9,074 bases of DNA from Nocardioidaceae bacterium (GCA_013811715.1 JACCUS010000229.1:1-9074); one strand, 5' to 3'; counted from the first letter of the stretch, positions 1-6,039 are shown. A program made the numbers and translations. Notes: generated from the letters alone by a model not told the origin.

Positions 1-161
1 TCGTACGACGACGGGCGTCCGCCGATCAGGTTGGCTGCAACGATTCCACCGAGCACGAACACCAGCAGCACCGCGGTGCTGATGAGGAAGGTCTTGTCGC
101 GTAACCGGGTGGTGACCTCGCGGGCGGCGACCAACCGCCACCAAGTCGTCGACGAGGTCAT
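1..161 (-). CDS. ABC-2 type transporter permease (N-terminal part; gene continues past the left edge)
   Basis: This is the first 53 codons of a leftward gene whose remainder lies outside the window. It begins ATG at 161 and reads MTSSTTWWRLVAAREVTTRL, followed by a short charged turn (RDK). A hydrophobic segment at about residues 24-46 (FLISTAVLLVFVLGGIVAANL) is the first transmembrane helix. A short cytoplasmic amphipathic start with 'AxREVTTRLRDKTF' before helix 1 is typical of the NatB-like ABC-2 permeases of actinobacteria. Its ATG overlaps the TGA of the upstream ATPase by 4 nt (ATGA, 158-161), so the two are almost certainly translationally coupled halves of one exporter. The substrate cannot be read from this fragment. 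The family includes sodium, drug and polymer exporters. The reading frame is open to position 1. Confidence 0.8.
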   Translation of the reverse strand, partial: MTSSTTWWRLVAAREVTTRLRDKTFLISTAVLLVFVLGGIVAANLIGGRPSSY

Positions 162-1072
162 GCGACCGTCTCCCGAAAGATCTCAGCGAGTGTGGGTGCC
201 CGGCGGCTCAGCTCCTGCACGGTGCCGCGCCCCAACGCCTCGCGCAGCACGTCATGCGCGGCGCCTTCGCGGTCGGCCTCGAAGACCACGATCTGCTCCA
301 CCCCGGCCGCGTCGACGTCGAGCACCCGCACCCCGTCGATCCCGCTGACCCAGTCAAGATCGGCGTGGCCGGTGATGTGCAGCGAGTACGCGTCGCCCTC
401 GGAGCGCCGCAGCTCCTCGACCGTTCCTGTGGCGACGATGCGACCGCCGGCGATGATGACGAGGTCGTCGCAGATCCGCTCGACCAGCTCGAGCTGATGG
501 CTGGAGAACAGTACGGGAACGCCGGCCTCGACCTGCTCGCGGAGGAGTCCGGTCATGACGTCGACCGCCAGCGGGTCCAGAGCGCGAAAGGGCTCGTCGA
601 GCACCAGCGCGGCCGGCTCGTGCACCAGCGCGGCTGCGACCTGCACGCGCTGTTGGTTGCCTAGCGACAAGGTCTCCAAGACGTCGCCGCCGCGGTCGCC
701 GAGCTCGAGCCGGTCTAGCAGCATGTCGGTTCGGTGCCCCGCCTCGGCGGTGTCGGCGCCGTGCAGCCGCGCGAAGTAGCGCAACTGCTCGGCAACCTGC
801 ATCTTCGGGTAGAGCCCCCGCTCCTCCGGCATGTACCCGAAGGAGCGGCGCTGTTCCGCCCGGACCGGCTCGCCGCGCCAGTGCACCTGCCCCGCGGTGG
901 CGGCCAACACACCCATGATGATGCGCATCGAGGTCGTCTTGCCCGCGCCGTTCGCACCGACGAAACCAGTCATCCGGCCTGGGCACACCTCGAACGACAC
1001 CTCGTGCAGCGCACGGATGCGAGCGAAGTCGCGGACGATGCCCTCCACGACGAGCCCGTTCTCCCTCTCCAC
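158..1072 (-). CDS. ABC transporter ATP-binding protein (NatA/CcmA-like)
   Basis: ATPase of a two-gene ABC exporter, pairing with the ABC-2 permease that starts inside its stop codon. Numbering residues from the upstream GTG at 1081, Walker A is GANGAGKTT (42-50). The Q-loop region is YMPEERGLYP, with Glu where Gln is usual. The signature is LSLGNQQR (138-145) rather than LSGGQ, Walker B is LVLDE (159-163) with catalytic Glu163, and the H-switch is SSHQ with His195. Residues from about 230 on form the extra C-terminal domain seen in this exporter group. The length of just over 300 residues is normal. Start choice: the longest reading begins GTG at 1081, but that codon lies inside a TACAGT box (1085-1080), and GTG at 1072 follows the box by 7 nt with no Shine-Dalgarno. 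I therefore prefer a leaderless start at 1072 (304 aa). GTG at 1048 is a third possibility. Function as an exporter ATPase is secure; the substrate is unknown. Confidence 0.9.
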   Translation of the reverse strand: MERENGLVVEGIVRDFARIRALHEVSFEVCPGRMTGFVGANGAGKTTSMRIIMGVLAATAGQVHWRGEPVRAEQRRSFGYMPEERGLYPKMQVAEQLRYFARLHGADTAEAGHRTDMLLDRLELGDRGGDVLETLSLGNQQRVQVAAALVHEPAALVLDEPFRALDPLAVDVMTGLLREQVEAGVPVLFSSHQLELVERICDDLVIIAGGRIVATGTVEELRRSEGDAYSLHITGHADLDWVSGIDGVRVLDVDAAGVEQIVVFEADREGAAHDVLREALGRGTVQELSRRAPTLAEIFRETVA

Positions 1073-1079
1073 GCAGGTC

Positions 1080-1085
1080 ACTGTA
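1080..1085 (-). promoter_or_regulatory. Putative -10 element (TACAGT) of the ABC exporter operon
   Basis: On the minus strand TACAGT is followed by 7 nt and then GTG at 1072. This matches the spacing of the leaderless dnaX and ParB-like starts in the same window. No convincing -35 hexamer is seen at the usual distance. The box coincides with the last bases before, and the first two bases of, the alternative GTG at 1081, so promoter and upstream start are mutually exclusive. Confidence 0.4.
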
Positions 1086-1107
1086 CGTACCCGAGAGGGT
1101 CACCAGC

Positions 1108-1135
1108 CCCCCGCCGGCGCGCGAGACGGTGGGGG
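1108..1135. terminator. GC-rich hairpin between the LytR_C gene and the ABC exporter operon
   Basis: CCCCC (1108-1112) pairs with GGGGG (1131-1135), and CCG (1114-1116) with CGG (1127-1129). The position between them is G:U in a + transcript and A:C in a minus transcript, and the loop is about 10 nt. It lies in the 92-bp gap after the LytR_C stop and before the ATPase start, where a leftward terminator would be expected. There is no T-run on either side, so it would have to be a tract-less hairpin terminator or simply an mRNA 3' structure. Confidence 0.3.
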
Positions 1136-1164
1136 TCGGCGACCTATGGCCGGGCGCTGGATGG

Positions 1165-1704
1165 TCAGCCGGCGGAGGGGCTGGCTGGCTTGCAGGTCAT
1201 GACGACGCGTTTGACCCGGAGGAACCTCTTGGCCGCCTCGTCGACGGCCTGGAACTCGTTCCCGATGAGGACGTCAACGCCGGGGCGGAGCTCTGGACCG
1301 CGCGAGAAGCGGACCGGCCCTGTGAACTGCCGGGCAACGAGTCTGATGAGTGGAGATCTGCGCTCGTCGATCAGGATCGTGACGTTCGTGGTGGGGATGT
1401 CGTCGGGGGCGTTAGCGGCTGCGCCGGCGGTGAACCCCTTGTCCGCAAGGGCGTTGAGCGTCTCACCTGCCAAGCCGGAGATGATGCCGGCGTTGTAGAC
1501 GTTGACGGTGACGTCACGCGGCCGGACCGTCTCGCCCTTGCGGAACTCCCGCACCTTCTGGCACGTGGATCTCGTCTCGGACGGGGTGGTCGCCGTCTCG
1601 TCGTCCCCGGTGGCCGGATCGATCACCGTCTGCCAGCCGTAGTAGGCCGCGCCGAGCAGCACACCGAGCAGCACCAGCATGGTGATCGGCGTCTTCCAGT
1701 TCAC
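1165..1704 (-). CDS. Membrane-anchored LytR_C domain protein
   Basis: A 179-residue protein with a short cytoplasmic start (MNWKTP), one transmembrane helix at about residues 6-25 (ITMLVLLGVLLGAAYYGW) and an acidic, Thr/Ser-rich linker (about 28-48). An extracytoplasmic LytR_C-type domain follows (about 64-150), recognisable from VTVNVYNAGIISGLAGETL with its N-G-L-A spacing. LytR_C domains usually end LytR-CpsA-Psr cell-wall ligases. Here the domain stands alone on a membrane anchor, a common actinobacterial arrangement whose exact role is unknown; a cell-envelope function is inferred. The reading frame stays open upstream to 1839. The GTG at 1704 is preferred because a strong ribosome-binding site (GAGGAGAAGG) ends 6-7 nt before it, and because the 45 codons upstream are Arg/Ala-rich and overlap the neighbouring gene. 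It follows the ParB-like gene by 29 nt, so the two are probably co-transcribed. Cys48 and Cys171 could form a disulfide. Confidence 0.85.
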   Translation of the reverse strand: MNWKTPITMLVLLGVLLGAAYYGWQTVIDPATGDDETATTPSETRSTCQKVREFRKGETVRPRDVTVNVYNAGIISGLAGETLNALADKGFTAGAAANAPDDIPTTNVTILIDERRSPLIRLVARQFTGPVRFSRGPELRPGVDVLIGNEFQAVDEAAKRFLRVKRVVMTCKPASPSAG

Positions 1705-1730
1705 GGCGGCCCTTCTCCTCGGTGCACGAC

Positions 1731-1736
1731 AGTCTA
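1731..1736 (-). promoter_or_regulatory. Possible -10 element (TAGACT) overlapping the stop codon of the ParB-like gene
   Basis: The TAG stop of the upstream gene forms the first half of TAGACT on the minus strand. A transcript starting about 7 nt downstream would carry the GAGGAGAAGG ribosome-binding site and the GTG at 1704. No good -35 is visible. This could give the LytR_C gene a promoter of its own inside the operon, or be chance. Confidence 0.25.
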
Positions 1737-2030
1737 GTTCGTCAGCACGTGCACTCGGGCGTGCAGAACCGTGCGCTGCTGCAAGGCGGCCCGCAACGCC
1801 CGGTGCAAGCCGTCTTCGAGGTAGAGCTCGCCGCGCCACTCGATCACATGGGCAAACAGGTCGCCGAAGAAGGTGGAATCCTCATCCAGCAGGGTCGCCA
1901 GGTCCAACGTGTCCTTCGTTGTCACCAGCTGGTCGAGCCGGACCTGATGTGGCGGCAGTTCCGCCCATTCGCTCTGCCTGAGCCCGTGTTCGGGATACGG
2001 TCGGGAGGCGGACACGCCCTTGAAGATCAT
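1734..2030 (-). CDS. Small conserved actinobacterial protein with ParB/sulfiredoxin-fold-like motif (sometimes labelled VapB)
   Basis: A 98-residue soluble protein starting MIFKGVSASRPYPEHG. The middle reads V-R-L-D-Q-L (30-35) and the C-terminal third is LYLEDGLHRALRAALQQ (69-85) followed by a beta-strand (VLHARVHVL). A 'xDGxHRxxAA' box after a short strand, preceded by a 'V..L' strand, resembles the ParB N-terminal/sulfiredoxin fold, in which this box binds nucleotide. I infer that fold by eye. From memory, close relatives in Streptomyces and Nocardioides are sometimes called VapB antitoxins, but no PIN-domain toxin lies nearby, so I would not rely on that label. The start is ATG at 2030, directly after a TAGACT box with 7-nt spacing and no Shine-Dalgarno, which suggests a leaderless mRNA. 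It sits between the serine tRNA and the LytR_C gene. It is probably a real, conserved gene; its biochemical role is unknown. Confidence 0.8.
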   Translation of the reverse strand: MIFKGVSASRPYPEHGLRQSEWAELPPHQVRLDQLVTTKDTLDLATLLDEDSTFFGDLFAHVIEWRGELYLEDGLHRALRAALQQRTVLHARVHVLTN

Positions 2031-2037
2031 CCGGCTG

Positions 2038-2065
2038 AGTCTAGGCGAACTGCCGATTCTGGCCA
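2038..2065 (-). promoter_or_regulatory. Promoter of the ParB-like gene (leaderless)
   Basis: The -10 box TAGACT (2043-2038) lies 7 nt before the ATG at 2030. TGGCCA (2065-2060) is a 4-of-6 match to a -35 box with 16-nt spacing. Transcription would start at or next to the A of the ATG. Confidence 0.55.
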
Positions 2066-2091
2066 GCCTTCTGCGGTTTGCCTGGTGAGGA

Positions 2092-2179
2092 TGGCGGAGG
2101 ATAGGGGATTCGAACCCCTGAGAGCTTTCACTCAACACGCTTTCCAAGCGTGCGCACTAGGCCACTATGCGAATCCTCC
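2092..2179 (-). tRNA. tRNA-Ser (anticodon GGA)
   Basis: The leftward gene folds as a class II tRNA. The acceptor stem is GGAGGAT/ATCCTCC with discriminator G and an encoded CCA (2094-2092). The anticodon stem CACGC/GCGTG closes the loop TTGGAAA, giving anticodon GGA (complement of 2143-2145). The T-arm is AGGGG/CCCCT around TTCGAAT. A long variable arm (GAG...CTC) and the G discriminator are serine identity features. It reads UCC and UCU codons. An intact CCA and complete arms indicate a functional gene. Confidence 0.97.
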
Positions 2180-2186
2180 GTGCAGG

Positions 2187-2192
2187 AGGCTA
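2187..2192 (-). promoter_or_regulatory. Putative -10 element (TAGCCT) of tRNA-Ser
   Basis: TAGCCT on the minus strand ends 7 nt before the mature 5' end of the tRNA, so transcription would begin almost at the mature end. A TTGACG lies at 2206-2201 but only 8 nt upstream, too close to act as the matching -35. Confidence 0.35.
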
Positions 2193-2236
2193 TCGCCTGC
2201 CGTCAAATTCCCCGAAATCGGCGAGCGGTCGGCGGA

Positions 2237-2266
2237 TTGGGCGGCCGGATGCCGGTCACGTAGACT
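2237..2266 (+). promoter_or_regulatory. ffs promoter
   Basis: TTGGGC (2237-2242) and TAGACT (2261-2266) are separated by 18 nt, and the -10 box ends 4 nt before the first base of the SRP RNA closing stem. This is the best-formed two-box promoter in the window, as expected for an abundant stable RNA. Confidence 0.6.
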
Positions 2267-2270
2267 GCGC

Positions 2271-2370
2271 GGCAGCCCCTCGCGTGGCGACAACTTGCCC
2301 AACTCCCCCAGGGCCGGAAGGCAGCAAGGGTAAGCGAGCTCTGTCGGGTGCGCGAGGGGTCTTCGCTGCC
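2271..2370 (+). ncRNA. ffs: Signal recognition particle RNA (small bacterial 4.5S type)
   Basis: The RNA partner of Ffh in co-translational targeting of membrane proteins. The ends pair: GGCAG (2271-2275) with CTGCC (2366-2370), and CCCCTCGCG (2276-2284) with CGCGAGGGG (2351-2359). The apical domain contains the conserved CAGGGCCGGAAGGCAGCA with the GGAA tetraloop and the asymmetric loop bases that bind the Ffh M domain. A length of about 100 nt is right for the small SRP RNA of actinobacteria, without an Alu domain. It lies just upstream of dnaX, its usual position in this group. The exact ends are estimated from the closing stem. Confidence 0.95.
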
Positions 2371-2412
2371 AAGCACCCGACGCGCAGCCGGTCGCCTGTC
2401 CGGGGGCGGCGC

Positions 2413-2418
2413 TAAGGT
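2413..2418 (+). promoter_or_regulatory. Putative -10 element (TAAGGT) of a leaderless dnaX transcript
   Basis: TAAGGT is followed by 6 nt and the GTG start of dnaX, and no Shine-Dalgarno lies before the GTG. There is no recognisable -35 box 16-18 nt upstream. Read-through from ffs could also supply dnaX mRNA, since I see no clear terminator in the 54 nt between them. Confidence 0.45.
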
Positions 2419-2424
2419 CGTGTC

Positions 2425-4356
2425 GTGGACGCACCTCTCGCGCTGTACCGGCGGTACCGGCCCGACCTCTTCGACGACGTCATCGGCCAAGACCACGTGA
2501 CGACACCGCTTGCGCATGCCCTGGAGAACAACCGCGTCCACCACGCCTACCTCTTCTCCGGGCCGCGCGGGTGCGGCAAGACCACCAGCGCGCGCATCAT
2601 GGCTCGCGCCCTCAACTGCGAGCTCGGCCCCACGCCCACCCCTTGTGGCAAGTGCGACTCCTGCCGCGAGCTGGCCCGCGGCGGGCCGGGCTCGATCGAC
2701 GTCATCGAGATCGACGCGGCCAGCCATGGGGGTGTCGAGGACGCCCGTGACCTGCGTGAGCGCGCGTTCTTCGCCCCGATGAAGTCGCGCTACAAGATCT
2801 ACATCATCGACGAGGCGCACATGGTCACAACGCAGGGTTTCAACGCCTTGCTGAAGCTCGTCGAGGAGCCGCCGGGTCACCTCCGGTTCATCTTCGCCAC
2901 CACCGAGCCCGAGAAGGTCATCGGCACCATCAAGTCCCGCACCCACCACTACCCGTTCCGGCTGGTACCGCCGAAGGTGCTCGGCGACTACGTCCTCGAG
3001 CTGTGCACGCGTGAAGGCGTGCAGATCGAGCCGACGGTGGTCCCGCTGGTGGTGCGGGCAGGCGCTGGCTCGGTGCGCGACAGCCTGTCCGTGCTCGACC
3101 AGCTGATCGGTGGCTCCGGGCCCGAGGGAGTCTCGTACGGCGTGGCGACGGCCCTCCTCGGCTTCACCCCCACCAGCCTGCTCGATGAGACTGTCGATGC
3201 GCTGGCGGCAGGCGACGGCGACACCCTCTTCGGCGTGATCGACAAGGTCATCGACACCGGCCAAGACCCACGTCGATTCGCCGAAGACCTGCTGCATCGG
3301 CTACGCGACCTGGTCGTGGTGTCGGTGGTTCCCGACGCCGCGAGCCGTGGCCTGATCGAGCTTTCTGGAGATCAGGCCGACCGCCTCGACGGCCAGGCGG
3401 CGCGGTTCGGTCGGACCGAGCTCATCCGGGCGGCCGACATCGTCAGCCAGGGTCTCACCGACATGCGCGGCGCCACGGCGCCGCGGCTCTTGCTGGAGAT
3501 GATGTGCGCCCGGATCCTGCTGCCAGGGGCGGACGCCACGCCAGAGGGCTTCGGCGCCCGGCTCGACCGCATCGAGCGACGGCTCTCGGTCGCAGATCCA
3601 CCTCGAGACGCCGGCCGGCAGCCGGCCGAGCCCGACGGTGACGCGCTGGCGCAGACGGACAACTCCTCGTCTGGCGCTGACCGCGGCGCATCGGCGCCTC
3701 CGCTCCTAGCAGATCCCGACAGTCGGGCGCCGCTCGACGAGTCGGCGGTGAGCCCGACCTTGCCAGCCGACAGCAGAGCCCCGGGCTCGACCACCGAGTC
3801 AGCCAAAGGCCAGGCGGCTGCAGCCTCACCTGCCACTGGGGGCTTGACGCTGGTCGACGTACGCCAGCTCTGGCCCGGCGTCCTCGAACGGGTGAAGAAG
3901 ATGCGCCGCTACGCCTGGATCCTGCTGAGTCAGAACGCCCAGGTCACCGCCGTCGCCGACGGCGTGATCACCGTCGGTTTCGTCAACGCCGGAGCGCGGG
4001 ACAACTTTACCTCCAGCGGCGCCGACGAGATCTTGCGACAAGCTCTGATCGACGAGCTCGGCGTGGACTGGCGGGTCGAGGGGATCATCGACGGATCCAC
4101 CGACGTCACCGGCCCGCGGGCACCCCCGCGCTCGGCGCCCACGAGCGCTTCGACGGCCGAGATCAGAGCGGCCAAGGAGGCGATCCGGCCCACTCGTCGG
4201 GCCACGGCCGGTGACCACGGCCAGACCAAGGCGTCGGTCGACGACGTACACGAGGACGACGAGGTGGTCGAGGACTCGGCTCTGACCTCGCAGGAGCTGC
4301 TGGCCAGAGAGCTGGGTGCCGAGATCATCGACGACATCCGCCACGACTCCGCCTGA
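2425..4356 (+). CDS. dnaX: DNA polymerase III subunit gamma/tau
   Basis: Clamp-loader ATPase that loads the beta sliding clamp and ties the polymerase core to the replisome. It has 643 residues. The N-terminal AAA+ domain (about 1-180) has Walker A GPRGCGKT (46-53), a zinc site formed by Cys65, Cys74, Cys77 and Cys80, Walker B IYIIDEAH (125-132), sensor 1 ATT (158-160), the arginine-finger SR (171-172) and sensor 2 GSVRDSLSVLDQL with Arg218. The collar domain spans about 225-368. A Pro/Ala/Ser-rich low-complexity linker (about 390-475) leads to a tau-type C-terminal domain (about 477-556, QLWPGVLERVKKMRRYAWIL). A disordered acidic tail follows. The GTG at 2425 gives the MDAPLALYRRYRP start usual for actinobacterial DnaX. 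I see no A-AAA-AAG slippage site, so a short gamma form made by frameshifting as in E. coli is not supported. Confidence 0.97.
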   Translation: MDAPLALYRRYRPDLFDDVIGQDHVTTPLAHALENNRVHHAYLFSGPRGCGKTTSARIMARALNCELGPTPTPCGKCDSCRELARGGPGSIDVIEIDAASHGGVEDARDLRERAFFAPMKSRYKIYIIDEAHMVTTQGFNALLKLVEEPPGHLRFIFATTEPEKVIGTIKSRTHHYPFRLVPPKVLGDYVLELCTREGVQIEPTVVPLVVRAGAGSVRDSLSVLDQLIGGSGPEGVSYGVATALLGFTPTSLLDETVDALAAGDGDTLFGVIDKVIDTGQDPRRFAEDLLHRLRDLVVVSVVPDAASRGLIELSGDQADRLDGQAARFGRTELIRAADIVSQGLTDMRGATAPRLLLEMMCARILLPGADATPEGFGARLDRIERRLSVADPPRDAGRQPAEPDGDALAQTDNSSSGADRGASAPPLLADPDSRAPLDESAVSPTLPADSRAPGSTTESAKGQAAAASPATGGLTLVDVRQLWPGVLERVKKMRRYAWILLSQNAQVTAVADGVITVGFVNAGARDNFTSSGADEILRQALIDELGVDWRVEGIIDGSTDVTGPRAPPRSAPTSASTAEIRAAKEAIRPTRRATAGDHGQTKASVDDVHEDDEVVEDSALTSQELLARELGAEIIDDIRHDSA

Positions 4357-4405
4357 CCCCCCACTGCCCGCGCCACGAGACCGCCCAACCTGTCTGGAGT
4401 GACCG

Positions 4406-4753
4406 ATGTTCCCTGAAGGATCGCCTGACATGCAGGCCCTGTTCGAGCAGGCCGCCGCCATGCAGCAGCAGCTGGTCGCCGCCCAGGCCGAGCTCGCCGA
4501 CACCCGCGTCGACGGCACGGCGGGTGGCGGTCTCGTGCGGGCTACGGTCTCGGGCGCCGGCGACCTGCTTGCGCTGAGCATCGAGCCGGAGGCCTGCGAC
4601 CCCGACGACACCGAGACCCTGGCCGACCTGGTGCTCGCGGCCGTGCGCGACGCCGCCGCGAACGCGCAGCAGGTGGCTGCGCAGCAGCTGGGTGGCCTGA
4701 CGGGCGGCTTCGGCAGCGGGGAAGATCCGGACAGGGGCAAACTAGGGTTCTAG
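4406..4753 (+). CDS. YbaB/EbfC family nucleoid-associated protein
   Basis: A 115-residue DNA-binding protein of the YbaB/EbfC family, which forms a homodimer with a tweezer-like shape and is usually encoded between dnaX and recR, as here. A helical N-terminus (about 5-35, MQALFEQAAAMQQQLVAAQAEL) is followed by the beta-sheet core with VDGTAGGGLVRATVSGAGDLLALSIEPEA (about 36-65). A second long helix is rich in Ala/Gln (about 73-96), and a Gly-rich flexible tail runs to the end. The family signature 'G.G.V.a..nG.g.l..l.i.p' is clear, although the usual N of the nG pair is not obvious. GGAG (4396-4399) precedes the ATG by 6 nt. The gene lies 49 nt after dnaX and 83 nt before recR. The precise cellular role is unsettled in the family; nucleoid organisation or a link to RecR-dependent repair is most often proposed. 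Confidence 0.93.
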   Translation: MFPEGSPDMQALFEQAAAMQQQLVAAQAELADTRVDGTAGGGLVRATVSGAGDLLALSIEPEACDPDDTETLADLVLAAVRDAAANAQQVAAQQLGGLTGGFGSGEDPDRGKLGF

Positions 4754-4836
4754 CGGGCGCACCACCTCCGTACGCCGTCGCCGCAGCCCGCAGCACGGCG
4801 GCCAAGCCAGTAGTTCCCCAGGAAGGCAGGTCGGCG

Positions 4837-5436
4837 TTGTACGAAGGCGTGGTGCAAGATCTCATCGACGAGCTCGGGCGGCTGCCGGGGGTCGGTCCGA
4901 AGGGTGCCCAGCGGATCGCCTTCTACCTGCTCAGCTCCGACTCGATCGACGTGCGCCGGCTGGCCAGTGTCTTGGTCGAGGTCAAGGACAAGGTGCGCTT
5001 CTGTGAGACCTGCGGCAACGTGGCCGAGGCTGAACAGTGCCGGATCTGCCGTGATCCGCGGCGCGACCTGTCGGTCCTGTGCGTGGTCGAGGAGTCCAAG
5101 GACGTCGTCGCCGTCGAGCGGACGCGGGAGTTCCGGGGGCGCTACCACGTGCTCGGCGGCGCGATCAGCCCGATCGAGGGCATCGGTCCCGACGAGCTGC
5201 GGATCAGGGAGCTGATGCAGCGGCTGGCCGACGGCGCCATCACCGAGGTGATCTTGGCGACGGACCCGAATCTCGAGGGCGAGGCCACCGCCACCTATCT
5301 CACCCGGATGCTCAGACCGATGGGATTGCGGGTCACCCGACTTGCCAGCGGGCTACCTGTCGGGGGAGATTTGGAGTACGCCGACGAGGTGACCCTCGGG
5401 CGCGCCTTCGAGGGGAGACGTTCAGTAGATGACTAG
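4837..5436 (+). CDS. recR: Recombination mediator protein RecR
   Basis: RecR works with RecO (and RecF) to load RecA onto SSB-coated gaps. The 199-residue protein has the N-terminal helix-hairpin-helix (about 10-30, GRLPGVGPKGAQRIAF). The zinc finger uses Cys56, Cys59, Cys68 and Cys71 (FCETCGN...CRIC). The Toprim domain (about 79-175) has acidic Glu85/Glu86 and ATDPNLEGEATA with Asp143, and the C-terminal part ends ASGLPVGGDLEYADEVTLGRA, the Walker-B-like region. Length and motif order are normal. TTG at 4837 is chosen because it gives the YEGVVQDLIDELGRLPG start shared with mycobacterial RecR and has purine-rich GGAAGGCAGG (4821-4830) just upstream. TTG predicts weak initiation. Its last 8 nt overlap the following DUF5063 gene, so coupled translation is likely. 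Confidence 0.96.
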   Translation: MYEGVVQDLIDELGRLPGVGPKGAQRIAFYLLSSDSIDVRRLASVLVEVKDKVRFCETCGNVAEAEQCRICRDPRRDLSVLCVVEESKDVVAVERTREFRGRYHVLGGAISPIEGIGPDELRIRELMQRLADGAITEVILATDPNLEGEATATYLTRMLRPMGLRVTRLASGLPVGGDLEYADEVTLGRAFEGRRSVDD

Positions 5437-6016
5437 CGACAACGCGACAGCCGTGACGAGTGAGCTCGAGGATCTCGCGCAGGGCATCGCCGACCAGGCC
5501 GAGAGCTTCTTGCTGGCGCTTCGCGAGATCGCCCGCAGCGGCGACCGCGGCACCGCCGTACCACTGCTGCTGCTGGAGGTCAGCCAGCTGTTGCTGGCGG
5601 GCGCCAGGCTTGGAGTGCAGACCGACTTCGTGCCGAGCGAGCGGTTCGAGCCTGACGCGGGCCCCGATCCCGACCTCGACTTGATGCGCGAGCGACTGGC
5701 CGAGCTGCTCGAGGGCGTCGACGACTTCACCGAGGTCTTCGACCCGTACGTCGATCCGCCCGAGCTCGTCTCGTCCCGGCTCTCCGACGACCTCGCCGAC
5801 ATCGCCGCCAGCGTGGCGCACGGGCTGCGGCACTTCCGAGCCGGGTCGACCCAGGAGGCCCTGTGGTGGTGGCAGTTCTCCTATGTGTCGAGCTGGGGCG
5901 CCGAAGCCAGCGCGTCGCTGCGTGCCCTGCAGTCGGTCATCGCGCACGATCGACTGGACGCGGCCGAGATCGGCGAGATCGAGGCGTCTCGCGTCGCGGC
6001 CGCCGACGACATCTAG
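5429..6016 (+). CDS. DUF5063 domain-containing protein
   Basis: A 195-residue acidic, largely helical soluble protein with no signal peptide or membrane helix. It matches my recollection of the actinobacterial DUF5063 family, which is typically encoded right after recR. Visible features are an N-terminal helix (ELEDLAQGIADQAESFLLAL), a Leu-rich helix at about 44-60 (VPLLLLEVSQLLLAGARL), an acidic central loop (about 66-84), a helix with DDFTEVFDPYVDPPE (about 97-111), and an aromatic cluster WWWQFSYVSSWG (about 145-156) that is probably the most conserved part. Its ATG lies inside the end of recR, with AGGGGAG 11 nt upstream. The function is unknown. Conserved linkage to recR suggests a repair or nucleoid role, but nothing in the sequence proves it. 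Confidence 0.85.
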   Translation: MTSDNATAVTSELEDLAQGIADQAESFLLALREIARSGDRGTAVPLLLLEVSQLLLAGARLGVQTDFVPSERFEPDAGPDPDLDLMRERLAELLEGVDDFTEVFDPYVDPPELVSSRLSDDLADIAASVAHGLRHFRAGSTQEALWWWQFSYVSSWGAEASASLRALQSVIAHDRLDAAEIGEIEASRVAAADDI

Positions 6017-6039
6017 CAACCAGAGATCGCCCGCAGCGC

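Noticed and set aside
734..1498. Plus-strand open frame of 254 codons opposite the ABC ATPase and the LytR_C gene
   Set aside because: It spans two well-supported leftward genes and the hairpin between them; no domain is visible.
1734..2030. Type II toxin-antitoxin module
   Set aside because: No PIN-domain or other toxin-like gene is adjacent; the neighbour is a LytR_C membrane protein with a conserved envelope-type layout.
2203..3297. Long minus-strand open frame of 364 codons across ffs and the start of dnaX
   Set aside because: It lies antisense to the strongly conserved dnaX ATPase domain and to the SRP RNA, and its translation has no recognisable domain. GC-rich DNA gives such mirror frames routinely.
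3880..3905. Purine-rich GTGAAGAAGATG considered as a dnaX frameshift site for the gamma form
   Set aside because: It lacks the A-AAA-AAG heptamer and any obvious downstream stem, and it encodes part of the conserved tau-type domain in frame.
4773..4800. CGCCGT/ACGGCG inverted repeat between ybaB/ebfC and recR considered as a terminator
   Set aside because: Six-bp arms with a 16-nt loop and no T-run; in DNA this GC-rich such pairs are expected by chance.
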